A stretch of DNA of 12,711 nucleotides from DAIOGN01 sp036745245 (GTDB lineage: Bacteria; Zixibacteria; MSB-5A5; JAUVRN01). The stretch covers positions 1 to 12,711 of the forward strand of contig DAIOGN010000099.1 in assembly GCA_036745245.1 (NCBI GenBank), given 5' to 3'. The position numbers were made by a program, and so were the translations under genes. The notes below the pieces were generated by a model that did no database searches, was not told where the DNA came from, and worked only from the letters and a program-made list of their open reading frames with translations. Shown here piece by piece: positions 1 to 6,296 of this stretch. The stretch's first letter is position 1; each line of letters begins with the position of its first letter.

Positions 1-1
1 C

Positions 2-553
2 CAAGTCGCCAGGAGCTGCGGCAGCCAGCGACGGGTCCTCGGTGTCTTCGCCATGGGCCTTGGCATCTGGTCCCTCATACGGGTGTCGGCCGACAGGATC
101 AGCCGCCGCCAGGAGAACTGGGGCTACTCAATCGTCACACTGGCCGGGCTGGCCGCGATGATGGCGTTTTCGATCTACAGCTGGATCACCGCGGGCCTCG
201 AAAACGCGATGTCGGGGTACATGTTCGAGCACTTTTTCGACCACGTCATGGTGCCCATCCAGGCCACCATGTTTTCACTTCTGGCGTTCTTCATCGCCTC
301 CGCGGCCTACCGGGCGTTTCGCGCTCGCTCGCTGCTCGCCTCGCTTCTGCTTCTGGCGGCCGTGGTGGTGATGCTGCGCGTAGTGTACCTGGGTCCGATT
401 TCGCCGCCCATCAACGTGGCGGCCGACTGGATCATCAACGTTCCCAACCTCGCCGCCAAGCGCGCCATTCTCATCGGCGTGGGGTTGGGGATCGTCGCCA
501 CAGCGCTCAAGGTGATTCTGGGCATCGAGCGCGCCTACCTGGGGAGGGACTGA
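2..553 (+). CDS. Partial polytopic membrane protein, unknown function (gene 1 of membrane trio)
   Basis: The reading frame is open from the left edge of the window, and the first ATG, at 53, has no ribosome binding site and falls inside a hydrophobic segment (RRVLGVFAMGLGIWSLIRV). The true start is therefore probably upstream and the gene is 5'-partial; an ATG at 53 would give 166 residues. About five membrane helices can be read: around VLGVFAMGLGIWSLI, VTLAGLAAMMAFSIYSWI, VPIQATMFSLLAFFIASAAY, LLASLLLLAAVVVMLRVVYL and AILIGVGLGIVATALKVILGI. No catalytic or transport motif was recognised. The stop is 3 bases before the next ATG, so it is the first visible gene of a co-transcribed trio. Function is unknown; a membrane subunit of a complex with the two downstream products is an inference from gene order only. 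Confidence 0.8.
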   Translation, partial: QVARSCGSQRRVLGVFAMGLGIWSLIRVSADRISRRQENWGYSIVTLAGLAAMMAFSIYSWITAGLENAMSGYMFEHFFDHVMVPIQATMFSLLAFFIASAAYRAFRARSLLASLLLLAAVVVMLRVVYLGPISPPINVAADWIINVPNLAAKRAILIGVGLGIVATALKVILGIERAYLGRD

Positions 554-556
554 CCC

Positions 557-1420
557 ATGGCCGATGCGAAGCGCTTGAGCTTTAACGAACGGCTGCTCAA
601 GATCGACCGCCGCTGGATCTTTCTGCTTCTGGCCATGGTGGTCATCCTGGTGTACCTGCTCGATGTCACGGTGCCCGTGTACGTCACCGAGGAGGTTCGC
701 AACATTTACGAGCGCATCGAGGCGCTGAAGGAGGGCGACGTCATTCTTCTGGGGCTCGACTACGACCCATCCACTCTGGCCGAGTTGAACCCCATGACGT
801 TCACGGTACTCAAGCAGTGTTTTCACAAAAAGGTGAAGGTGATCGTGACGGCGTTACACCAGAACGGCCCTACGCTGGCCGATCAGGTGCTCCGGGAGGC
901 GACGGCCATCCACGAGGGTGGAGGTGGCGACAAGATCGTCTACGGCACCGACCTAGTGTACCTGGGCTACAAGCCGTACCCGGCCCTGGTGATCAATTCG
1001 CTGGGCCAGGATTTTCACATCTCCTTCCCGGCAGATTATTACAACACCTCGATCGACTCACTGCCGCTCACGCAGCGCGTACACAATCTCACCGACGTGA
1101 ACGCCATCATCAACATCTCAGGCACCTCCGCGACAGACTATTGGATCTCCTACGGCGCGGCAGCGTACAACGTGCCGCTCGCGATCGGGGTGACGGGAGT
1201 CATGGCCACCGATTACTACCCGTATCTGCAATCGGGGCGTGTCTTCGGGCTGATGGGCGGGCTCAAGGGGGCGGCCGAGTACGAGCATCTGGCCAACAAC
1301 CCTGGCGACGCGATCCAGGGGATGGCCATGCAGATGTGGGCGCACCTGTTGATCATCTTCTTCATCATCATCGGCAACATCGGCTACCTGCTCTCCCGTC
1401 GCGCGCAGGCAAAGGAGTAA
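557..1420 (+). CDS. Bitopic membrane-anchored alpha/beta domain protein, unknown function (gene 2 of membrane trio)
   Basis: This 287-residue protein has a hydrophobic helix near each end: residues about 20-42 (WIFLLLAMVVILVYLLDV) and about 261-281 (AHLLIIFFIIIGNIGYLLS). About 220 residues lie between them and probably face the periplasm, because the N-terminal tail is basic (KRLSFNERLLKIDRR). The middle part alternates hydrophobic strands with helices (GDVILLGLDY, VKVIVTALHQ, NAIINISG, PLAIGVTGVMATDYYPYL), which suggests a Rossmann-like fold. It ends with a glycine-rich stretch, GLMGGLKGAAEYEHL. No catalytic motif or named family was recognised. The ribosome binding site GGGGAGGGA lies just before the ATG, overlapping the end of gene 1. 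Tight spacing on both sides (3 and 4 bases) places it in an operon with two polytopic proteins, so a membrane complex with this as its external domain is a reasonable inference. Confidence 0.9.
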   Translation: MADAKRLSFNERLLKIDRRWIFLLLAMVVILVYLLDVTVPVYVTEEVRNIYERIEALKEGDVILLGLDYDPSTLAELNPMTFTVLKQCFHKKVKVIVTALHQNGPTLADQVLREATAIHEGGGGDKIVYGTDLVYLGYKPYPALVINSLGQDFHISFPADYYNTSIDSLPLTQRVHNLTDVNAIINISGTSATDYWISYGAAAYNVPLAIGVTGVMATDYYPYLQSGRVFGLMGGLKGAAEYEHLANNPGDAIQGMAMQMWAHLLIIFFIIIGNIGYLLSRRAQAKE

Positions 1421-1424
1421 GGCG

Positions 1425-2078
1425 ATGAACCTGACTGCTGAGAACCTCTGGCTCACCGCCGCAGCTCTGGCGACTCTGTGTACGATGTCCTTTCTCTACA
1501 AGGACAACCCGTTCTATAAATTCGCCGAGCATCTCGTGGTGGGCGTGTCCGCGGGCTACTTCACCATGCTTCTGATCGTCACCTCGCTGTGGCCCAAGCT
1601 GGTGGACCCGCTCAGGGACGGGAACTACTGGTATATCATCCCGGGCCTGCTTGGCATCATGATGTACTTTCGCTTCTCCAAGTCGCAGAGCTGGGTGGCG
1701 CGCTATCCGATCGCCATTTACATCGGCATCGGCACGGGCCTGTCCCTGGTGGTGGAGTTTCAGGCGCGCATCATCGAGCAGCTCAACGCCACGATCGGCA
1801 TCGCCGCCACGATGAAGGCCGACTCGGCGGCCGGAGCGCTTACCACCCTCGATGCCATCAACAGCCTGATCATCCTTCTGGGCATCGTGTGCGGGCTGGC
1901 GTACTTCTACTTCTCCAAGGAGCACAAGGGCTGGTTCGGCGGCGCCGCCTCGATGGGCATCTGGATGCTCATGGTGGGATTCGGCGCGTCGTTCGGCTAC
2001 ACCGTGATGGCGCGCATCTCGCTCTTCATCCAGCGCGTGCAGTTCCTCGGCGACTGGTGGCAGCGCCTCTTCGCCTGA
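1425..2078 (+). CDS. Polytopic membrane protein, unknown function (gene 3 of membrane trio)
   Basis: This 217-residue protein has about six hydrophobic helices, near LTAAALATLCTMSFLY, VVGVSAGYFTMLLIVTSLW, YIIPGLLGIMMYF, PIAIYIGIGTGLSLVVEF, NSLIILLGIVCGLAYFYF and MGIWMLMVGFGASFGYTVM. The loop after helix 1, YKDNPFYKFAEHL, is polar, aromatic-rich and looks like a conserved signature, but I cannot tie it to a described family. AGGAG at 1413-1417, inside the end of gene 2, is a good ribosome binding site for the ATG at 1425. It is the last gene of the operon. A transposon-like palindrome starts one base after its stop, so the extreme C-terminus (WWQRLFA) could have been altered by an insertion. 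Function unknown. Confidence 0.88.
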   Translation: MNLTAENLWLTAAALATLCTMSFLYKDNPFYKFAEHLVVGVSAGYFTMLLIVTSLWPKLVDPLRDGNYWYIIPGLLGIMMYFRFSKSQSWVARYPIAIYIGIGTGLSLVVEFQARIIEQLNATIGIAATMKADSAAGALTTLDAINSLIILLGIVCGLAYFYFSKEHKGWFGGAASMGIWMLMVGFGASFGYTVMARISLFIQRVQFLGDWWQRLFA

Positions 2079-2079
2079 C

Positions 2080-2104
2080 TTAATTGGGGTCAGAGGCAAT
2101 TTAA
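2080..2104. repeat. Imperfect palindrome resembling RAYT/IS200-type transposase-associated repeats
   Basis: The left arm TTAATTG (2080-2086) pairs with the right arm CAATTTAA (2097-2104) around GGGTCAGAGG. From memory, 'TTAATTGGGGTCAGA...' palindromes occur around Y1 (IS200-like or REP-associated) tyrosine transposases in many Gram-negative genomes. No transposase gene is in the window, so this would be an orphan copy or scar. It starts one base after the stop of gene 3 of the membrane trio. Confidence 0.4.
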
Positions 2105-2116
2105 ACCAGGCGGCTG

Positions 2117-2133
2117 GGCCGGTGTCCCCGGCC
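2117..2133. other. Short GC-rich hairpin downstream of the membrane trio
   Basis: GGCCGG (2117-2122) and CCGGCC (2128-2133) form a perfect six-pair stem with a five-base loop. No T-run follows, so it is not a convincing intrinsic terminator. It may only be a 3' stabilising hairpin or part of the neighbouring palindromic element. Confidence 0.3.
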
Positions 2134-2174
2134 GGCAATTCAGCACTTTCCCCGACTCCTTCTCTGGTAGATAC

Positions 2175-2237
2175 TGAGTCCATAGTCAACTATCGGCTCC
2201 CGTCGAGCCTGGGAGATCCGAGTTGGTCATGGACTCA
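2175..2237. promoter_or_regulatory. Inverted repeats upstream of the octaheme cytochrome gene
   Basis: TGAGTCCAT (2175-2183) is the exact reverse complement of ATGGACTCA (2229-2237). Overlapping the left arm is the short palindrome ATAGT-CA-ACTAT (2182-2193). Both lie within 90 bases upstream of the preferred start at 2262, where an operator or leader hairpin would sit. No confident -35/-10 pair was identified. The repeats are short, so a regulatory role is tentative. Confidence 0.25.
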
Positions 2238-2261
2238 ATCCTGGTCGTGAAAGGGCTAGCC

Positions 2262-3812
2262 ATGCTGCGTGGTCAACTCACTCTGAGGCAATCCTGGTTC
2301 AAGGGCGTGGTCGCTCTGGCCATGTCTCTCGGGACCGTCAACTCACTTTCGGCCAACACGGCGTGCGTGGACTGTCACCGCACGCAGTCCCCTGCGCTGG
2401 TCATGGAGTGGGAGCGGTCGCTGCACGCCACCTCCGATGTGAGCTGCATCGACTGCCACGGGGCAGCTGAGGGTGACATCGACGGCTTCATGCATGAAGG
2501 GGCGCTCGTGTCGGCCCTGGTGACGCCCAAAGACTGCGCCCAATGCCACGAGAAAGAAGTCTCTGAGTTCGAGGTGAGTCATCACGCCCGCGCCGGCGAG
2601 ATCCTGGCCAGCCTCGACAACGTGCTGGCGGAAAAGGCCGCCGGCATGCCGGGAAACAAGGCCGACGCCATTAACGGCTGCTGGCAGTGCCACGGCACCA
2701 TGATCAAGTTCGTGCGCGACGAGAAAGGCGAAATCGTTCGCTCCGGGATATACCAGAAGCCGGTGATCGACTCCGACACCTGGCCCAACTCCGGCATGGG
2801 CCGCATGAACCCCGACGGCAGCAAGGGCGCCTGTCAGGCGTGCCACTCGCGGCACTCGTTCGAGGCCAAGCTGTCGCGGTCACCCGAAAACTGCGGCAAG
2901 TGCCACATGGGGCCCGATCATCCGCAGATCGAAATCTACAACGAATCCAAGCACGGCATCGCCTTTTACGCCAACCGCGACCGTATGGCCCTCGACAAGG
3001 ACGGCGAATGGGTGCTGGGCCGCGACTACTCCGCGGCGCCCACCTGTGCCACGTGCCACATCTCGAGCTACATGACGCCGGATGGTCAGTTCACGTCCAA
3101 CAGCCACGACGTGGGCGACCGCATCAGCTGGACGCTGCGTCCCATCATCTCCACCAAGATCAACCGCGTGGTGTTCGAAGACCGTTATCAGGAGGACTAT
3201 CCGGACACGCGGCCCATTCCCAAGGTGGGCGACAAGGTGGAAACCACGGAAAAGGTGATCGAAGGCGAGATGCTGGTGGACAGGAAGGTCACGCGCACTG
3301 TGGCCCGCGTCATGACCTGGCAGGACCGCCGCGAGACCATGAAGGGCGCCTGCCGCAATTGCCACAACGACTCGTACATCGACAACTTCTATGAGCAGTT
3401 CGACGGCCTGGTGACGCTGTACAACGAAAAGTTCGCACGCCCCGCCAAGGCCATCATGGACAGCCTGCAGAAGGATGGCGTGCTCCAGGCCGATGCGCCG
3501 TTCGAGCACGAGTTGCAATGGGTGTTTTACGAACTGTGGCACCACGAGGGCCGTCGCGCCCGTCACGGCGCCAGCATGATGGGCCCCGACTACACGCACT
3601 GGCACGGCATGTATGAAGTGGCCAAGCACTTCTACACGGAATTCCTGCCTGGCGTGGTGGAAACCGCCGCGACCAAAGGCCCCGCCATGGAGAAGAAGTA
3701 CAAGCAGCGGGTGGACGAGCTGCTCACGCAGAACGAGCACAGCTGGCTGCAGGGGCTGTCGCCGGAGGAAGCTGAAGCGCTGAAGAAGATGTACCGCGAG
3801 CGGTACGAGTAG
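2262..3812 (+). CDS. hao: Octaheme cytochrome c, hydroxylamine oxidoreductase (HAO) family
   Basis: This is an exported octaheme c-type cytochrome of the HAO family, periplasmic enzymes that oxidise hydroxylamine or hydrazine, or run in reverse to reduce nitrite or hydroxylamine. Eight CXXCH heme sites can be read, with codons starting at 2364 (CVDCH), 2445 (CIDCH), 2535 (CAQCH), 2679 (CWQCH), 2832 (CQACH), 2892 (CGKCH), 3045 (CATCH) and 3351 (CRNCH). The long helical C-terminus after the last heme (WVFYELWHHEGRRARHG, MMGPDYTHWHGMYEVAKHF) fits the family. Tyr in GPDYTHW is a candidate for the tyrosine that cross-links the P460 heme in oxidative HAOs, but I could not align it. I prefer ATG 2262 (516 residues): AAGGG sits about seven bases upstream and the product begins with a signal peptide (basic MLRGQLTLRQSWFK, then hydrophobic VVALAMSLG, cut near SLSA). 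TTG 2223 or ATG 2229 would extend it by 13 or 11 residues. No haoB, c554 or quinol-reductase partner is adjacent. Reaction direction cannot be told. Confidence 0.93.
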   Translation: MLRGQLTLRQSWFKGVVALAMSLGTVNSLSANTACVDCHRTQSPALVMEWERSLHATSDVSCIDCHGAAEGDIDGFMHEGALVSALVTPKDCAQCHEKEVSEFEVSHHARAGEILASLDNVLAEKAAGMPGNKADAINGCWQCHGTMIKFVRDEKGEIVRSGIYQKPVIDSDTWPNSGMGRMNPDGSKGACQACHSRHSFEAKLSRSPENCGKCHMGPDHPQIEIYNESKHGIAFYANRDRMALDKDGEWVLGRDYSAAPTCATCHISSYMTPDGQFTSNSHDVGDRISWTLRPIISTKINRVVFEDRYQEDYPDTRPIPKVGDKVETTEKVIEGEMLVDRKVTRTVARVMTWQDRRETMKGACRNCHNDSYIDNFYEQFDGLVTLYNEKFARPAKAIMDSLQKDGVLQADAPFEHELQWVFYELWHHEGRRARHGASMMGPDYTHWHGMYEVAKHFYTEFLPGVVETAATKGPAMEKKYKQRVDELLTQNEHSWLQGLSPEEAEALKKMYRERYE

Positions 3813-3822
3813 CGGCCCGCAT

Positions 3823-3862
3823 AAAGAAAAAAGCGCCGGCTCACAAAGTACAGCCGGCGCTT
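3823..3862 (-). terminator. Intrinsic terminator of the PilX-like gene
   Basis: Arms AAGCGCCGGCT (3831-3841) and AGCCGGCGCTT (3852-3862) form an 11-pair GC-rich stem with a 10-base loop. Read on the minus strand, the stem is followed at once by TTTTTTCTTTAT, a classic U-tract, so it terminates the minus-strand gene ending at 3908. On the plus strand only TTC follows, so it would be a weak terminator for the HAO gene ending at 3812, which converges on the same hairpin. Confidence 0.9.
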
Positions 3863-3907
3863 CTCGCAACGCTGCCGGACGCCGATGCATCCCGGCGTCG
3901 AAACCCG

Positions 3908-5563
3908 CTATTGGCTCGCCAGCAGATTCTGCCGCCAGGTGGCCTTGCGAGTGACATTCACCTTGGGCGTACCGGGCGGGAGCTTGTTCGGATCGAGAAA
4001 GTCCGTGTCGAAGGACCAGTCGCGCGTGGGAATCGTATAGTGCTTGTTGGGGTCGCCCTGGGTCGTCCACTTGCCGGTAGCCTCCCGGCTTTCCCACAGG
4101 TCCACGAAGGAACCTTTGAGTGTCAGGGTCTTGCTGGATCCCCACGTTTCCAGAAGGCGGGGAAGGTTCTCTAGACCGCCGTTGTACCCGTTGTTCATGT
4201 TGGTTTCGTAATTGCCGGTCATGAAGGCCACGTTCACTGTCGTGTTGCTGGCCGTGCGCGATGCCAGCGTACCATTGCTCTTGGAATCATCCCAGTTTCC
4301 AGACAGGATGGTATAGGCGTCGGCCATGATGGCGGCAGGCTTTTTGTTCACACTGTTGTAGTTGCCCTGCGTGTACACCGGATTAGACGAAGCCACCGTG
4401 AGCGGCCGTGGCAGCTCGCTGCCATTGACGAGTCTCAGGCCTTGCTGATTGGCTCCTCCGGGGGTCGTGGACGCATAGACGATGCCGTTGGCCGGGTAGT
4501 ACGCCGTGGCGCCGAGTTTCTGTACATCAATATCCACGGAAGACACCCACTTGAACTCTCTGGCATTGTAGAACGTCTTGTTGGCTAGCGCACCGGCGGT
4601 GGTCAGCGCGCCCGTCACATTGTTCCACGAATTTCCCGATTTGTAGTAGGCCTGGCCATTGATGATCTTCAGGCCGGCCTGGTTTTCCATGGAATTCGGA
4701 TTGGCGCCGCTGTTGGCAGGATCGATCAGGTCCGAGGCCGTTCCGCCGCTGGCCACGGGGAGGTTCAGCTCCTGCATGCCATGGCTGGCATCCTTCACGC
4801 GGCCGTCCCAGCGCGACGTGGACTCAGAGACCCAGTTGGAGTCATCGGAATCGAGCCAGTCCGAGCCCACCTTCATGGCCACATTGGCGCCGGTGCCGTC
4901 CTTGATGTACACGTTGCCGGGACCCACGGGATCCGGTGTGCCGGTTTTTCTGTGGTTGGTGTAGAGGTGTCCAGCCGCGGTCACCTCGGAGTTCATGTAG
5001 AGGCTGGTCCAGGCGCCGAGGTACAGGTCCGCATTCGTGTGCATGCGACCATTGATAGTCATATCGACGCCGGGGCAGAATTCGAGGTCTTTCTCATAGA
5101 ACACGGCGAATTGAAACACCGGGATCAGGATGTTCTCCACTTCCTGGACGATCTCGACGACCTGGGGTTCACCCTGCTCCCGACCGCGCGAGGAGATCTC
5201 GTAGCTCTTCACCATCCCGTACAGCCCCGCATAGGATCCTTCGGAGAGGGTTTGAATCTGCGCCGGGCCCTGGTCGACGGTCGTGTAGGCAATGGTCGCC
5301 ACGTCGGTCTGAACCGAATCGGACGGAAGCGGATCGGGCGGCACCCCGCTCTGGCTGTAGGCTTGAATGATGTCCGCACTCGCCTTCTCCGCCCCCGCTT
5401 CGGCGAAGTAGAAGGCGCGCGTACGTGCCACCTGGTTTCCTGCAATCGAAATGTCGGTGTTGGACGTGCGGATGGAAGCGATGCCGATGAAACTCAGGAG
5501 CACGATCAGGATCAGACTCACGACCAGGGCAAATCCGCTTTCTGGTTTCAGTCTCGTGTTCAT
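3908..5563 (-). CDS. PilX-type pilus assembly protein, prepilin-like N-terminus, large C-terminal domain
   Basis: The 551-residue product starts with a type IV prepilin-like signal, KPESGFALVVSLILIVLLSF, with a G-F cleavage site at residues 10-11 and a long hydrophobic helix. It continues AGNQVARTRAFYFAEAGAEKA, typical of the PilX N-terminal family. Position +5 after the cut is Val rather than the Glu of major pilins. The rest (about residues 60-551) is a large exported domain containing GRMHTNADLYLG (about 172-183), a motif I recall from large PilX-like proteins, and many Asn/Gly/Thr-rich strands. The start at 5563 is chosen because AGGGTAGGAA sits just upstream; an upstream start at 5605 would put 14 extra residues before the signal. 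PilX-like proteins are minor pilins in the inner membrane or pilus tip. No other minor-pilin genes (pilV, pilW, pilY1) lie nearby, so it appears solitary. Transcription ends at the hairpin at 3823-3862. Confidence 0.85.
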   Translation of the reverse strand: MNTRLKPESGFALVVSLILIVLLSFIGIASIRTSNTDISIAGNQVARTRAFYFAEAGAEKASADIIQAYSQSGVPPDPLPSDSVQTDVATIAYTTVDQGPAQIQTLSEGSYAGLYGMVKSYEISSRGREQGEPQVVEIVQEVENILIPVFQFAVFYEKDLEFCPGVDMTINGRMHTNADLYLGAWTSLYMNSEVTAAGHLYTNHRKTGTPDPVGPGNVYIKDGTGANVAMKVGSDWLDSDDSNWVSESTSRWDGRVKDASHGMQELNLPVASGGTASDLIDPANSGANPNSMENQAGLKIINGQAYYKSGNSWNNVTGALTTAGALANKTFYNAREFKWVSSVDIDVQKLGATAYYPANGIVYASTTPGGANQQGLRLVNGSELPRPLTVASSNPVYTQGNYNSVNKKPAAIMADAYTILSGNWDDSKSNGTLASRTASNTTVNVAFMTGNYETNMNNGYNGGLENLPRLLETWGSSKTLTLKGSFVDLWESREATGKWTTQGDPNKHYTIPTRDWSFDTDFLDPNKLPPGTPKVNVTRKATWRQNLLASQ

Positions 5564-5701
5564 TTTCCTACCCTCGTTTCGGATTCGCCTGTGAAGGCAG
5601 CCCATCGGCGACCCGGTAGCCGCAAAGCAAGTCGGGTTGTTGTGTGGCAGGACATGAGCAACGCAGGTGCCGGCCCTCGTATCTGTGCAGCCATTCGCTA
5701 C

Positions 5702-5786
5702 CTATTGTACTCCAGGGCTTTGTGGCAGCCCCAATCTTACCGGTCGGTCCGTGGGCTGGTTCAGATACGCTATTGAGGGGCTTTGT
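5702..5786 (+). repeat. Imperfect direct repeat CTATTG...GGGCTTTGT
   Basis: CTATTG followed by GGGCTTTGT occurs twice, at 5702-5723 (7-base gap, TACTCCA) and 5770-5786 (2-base gap). The two copies lie 63 to 68 bases apart, upstream of the PilX-like gene. They could be binding sites for one regulator or a degraded tandem duplication; the sequence does not decide. Confidence 0.3.
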
Positions 5787-5795
5787 CCCAATAGC
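5769..5795. other. Hairpin in the PilX-propeller intergenic region
   Basis: GCTATTG(A)GG at 5769-5778 pairs with CCCAATAGC at 5787-5795, giving about nine pairs with one bulged A and an eight-base loop. It overlaps the second copy of the local direct repeat. No T-run follows on either strand, so it is not called a terminator. Confidence 0.35.
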
Positions 5796-5877
5796 TACGC
5801 GCAATGCGGTCCGGCCATTATGTAATACTGTTGGTCAGATAACCTCACGCCGCAGGCCACTTGGGGTGGGTGCGAGG

Positions 5878-5961
5878 GGTGTGCTCCAGGACGATGCGCC
5901 TGTCATGCACGAGTTGCAGTGGGTCTTCTACGAAGTGTGGCACCATAAGGGCCGTCGCGCC
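5878..5961 (+). pseudogene. Relic of an HAO-family octaheme cytochrome gene
   Basis: From 5881 to 5961 the sequence aligns without gaps to 3480-3560 of the HAO gene in this window, at about 70 of 81 identical bases by hand count. In the same frame it reads GVLQDDAP..HELQWVFYEVWHHKGRRA, against GVLQADAP..HELQWVFYELWHHEGRRA in the intact protein. Similarity stops sharply after GRRA. Upstream, a gapped resemblance (CACGCC, GC, AGGCCA at about 5846-5860) may be further decayed HAO sequence. No heme site, start codon or ribosome binding site belongs to it, so it is a fragment of a second, diverged HAO copy or of a partial duplication. Confidence 0.8.
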
Positions 5962-6296
5962 AGCTCTGCCGTCAGCCAGAGTGCGAGCCCAGTCTTACGG
6001 TAGTTCACTCAATTCGATATCTTGAGCCACCAGGACCGCTGGTTCTCGGCAGATCCCAAGGATCACGCGTGGCGAAATGATCTGTAGGGGCGATGCTGGA
6101 ATCGGATATATTGCTGCGTGCCTCAGTAGGCAGGTATTGCTTCCAAGGCTTCCAAGTTCGCTGCCAGCGCGCTCGCAAGAGGCAGACGGCCGAAATGGCC
6201 TGCACCTGATTCACGAGGGGAAGGCCCAGCCAGGCGATCTCCCCGCATGGCGGACCCGGGACGGGCAACATCTTACATTCGGGAAGGAAGGGACGT

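Larger units (their letters stand above)
5564..6296. other. Gene-poor divergent intergenic region (about 730 bases)
   Basis: No intact gene is supported here. It separates the minus-strand PilX-like gene from the plus-strand propeller gene, so it must hold both leaders and promoters, but no clear promoter hexamer pair was found. It contains an HAO gene relic (5878-5961), an imperfect direct repeat (5702-5723 and 5770-5786) and a hairpin (5769-5795). The frames open here (for example 5644-6003 plus, 6005-6271 minus, 6077-6454 plus) show no signal, motif or plausible ribosome binding site apart from the HAO relic. The patchy content suggests decay after rearrangement. Confidence 0.6.

Noticed and set aside
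1368..2189. Minus-strand frame of 273 codons over the third membrane gene.
   Set aside because: Antisense of well-supported coding sequence with clear membrane segments; Asp/His/Arg-rich shadow with no recognisable motif.
2223..2261. HAO gene starting at TTG 2223 or ATG 2229.
   Set aside because: The downstream ATG at 2262 has a better-placed AAGGG and gives a normal signal peptide length; the longer versions put 11-13 mostly non-basic residues before it. Not excluded.
3821..3862. Hairpin as the terminator of the plus-strand HAO gene.
   Set aside because: On the plus strand the A-run precedes the stem and only TTC follows. The U-tract lies on the minus strand, so it is assigned to the PilX-like gene; weak bidirectional action is possible.
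2880..4145. Long minus-strand frame of 421 codons across the HAO gene.
   Set aside because: It is a shadow of the HAO coding frame: no ribosome binding site, a composition typical of antisense GC-rich coding sequence (His/Val/Leu/Arg-rich), and no domain.
5564..5605. PilX-like gene starting at 5605.
   Set aside because: The ATG at 5563 has a clear AGGGTAGGAA ribosome binding site and gives a short prepilin leader, as the family requires.
5600..5640. Possible cyclic-di-GMP-I (GEMM) riboswitch ahead of the PilX-like gene: minus strand GGCTACCGGGTCGCCGATGG resembles the 3' end of the Vibrio Vc2 aptamer.
   Set aside because: The required 5' half (GGCAAACC, GAAA tetraloop, GGGACGCAAAGCC) is not present in the 100 or so bases upstream, so the resemblance is partial and likely chance. 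A covariance-model search (Rfam RF01051) would decide.
4781..5776. Plus-strand frame of 331 codons opposite the PilX-like gene.
   Set aside because: Shadow frame without signal, motif or ribosome binding site, while the opposite strand has a clear prepilin-like gene with a terminator.
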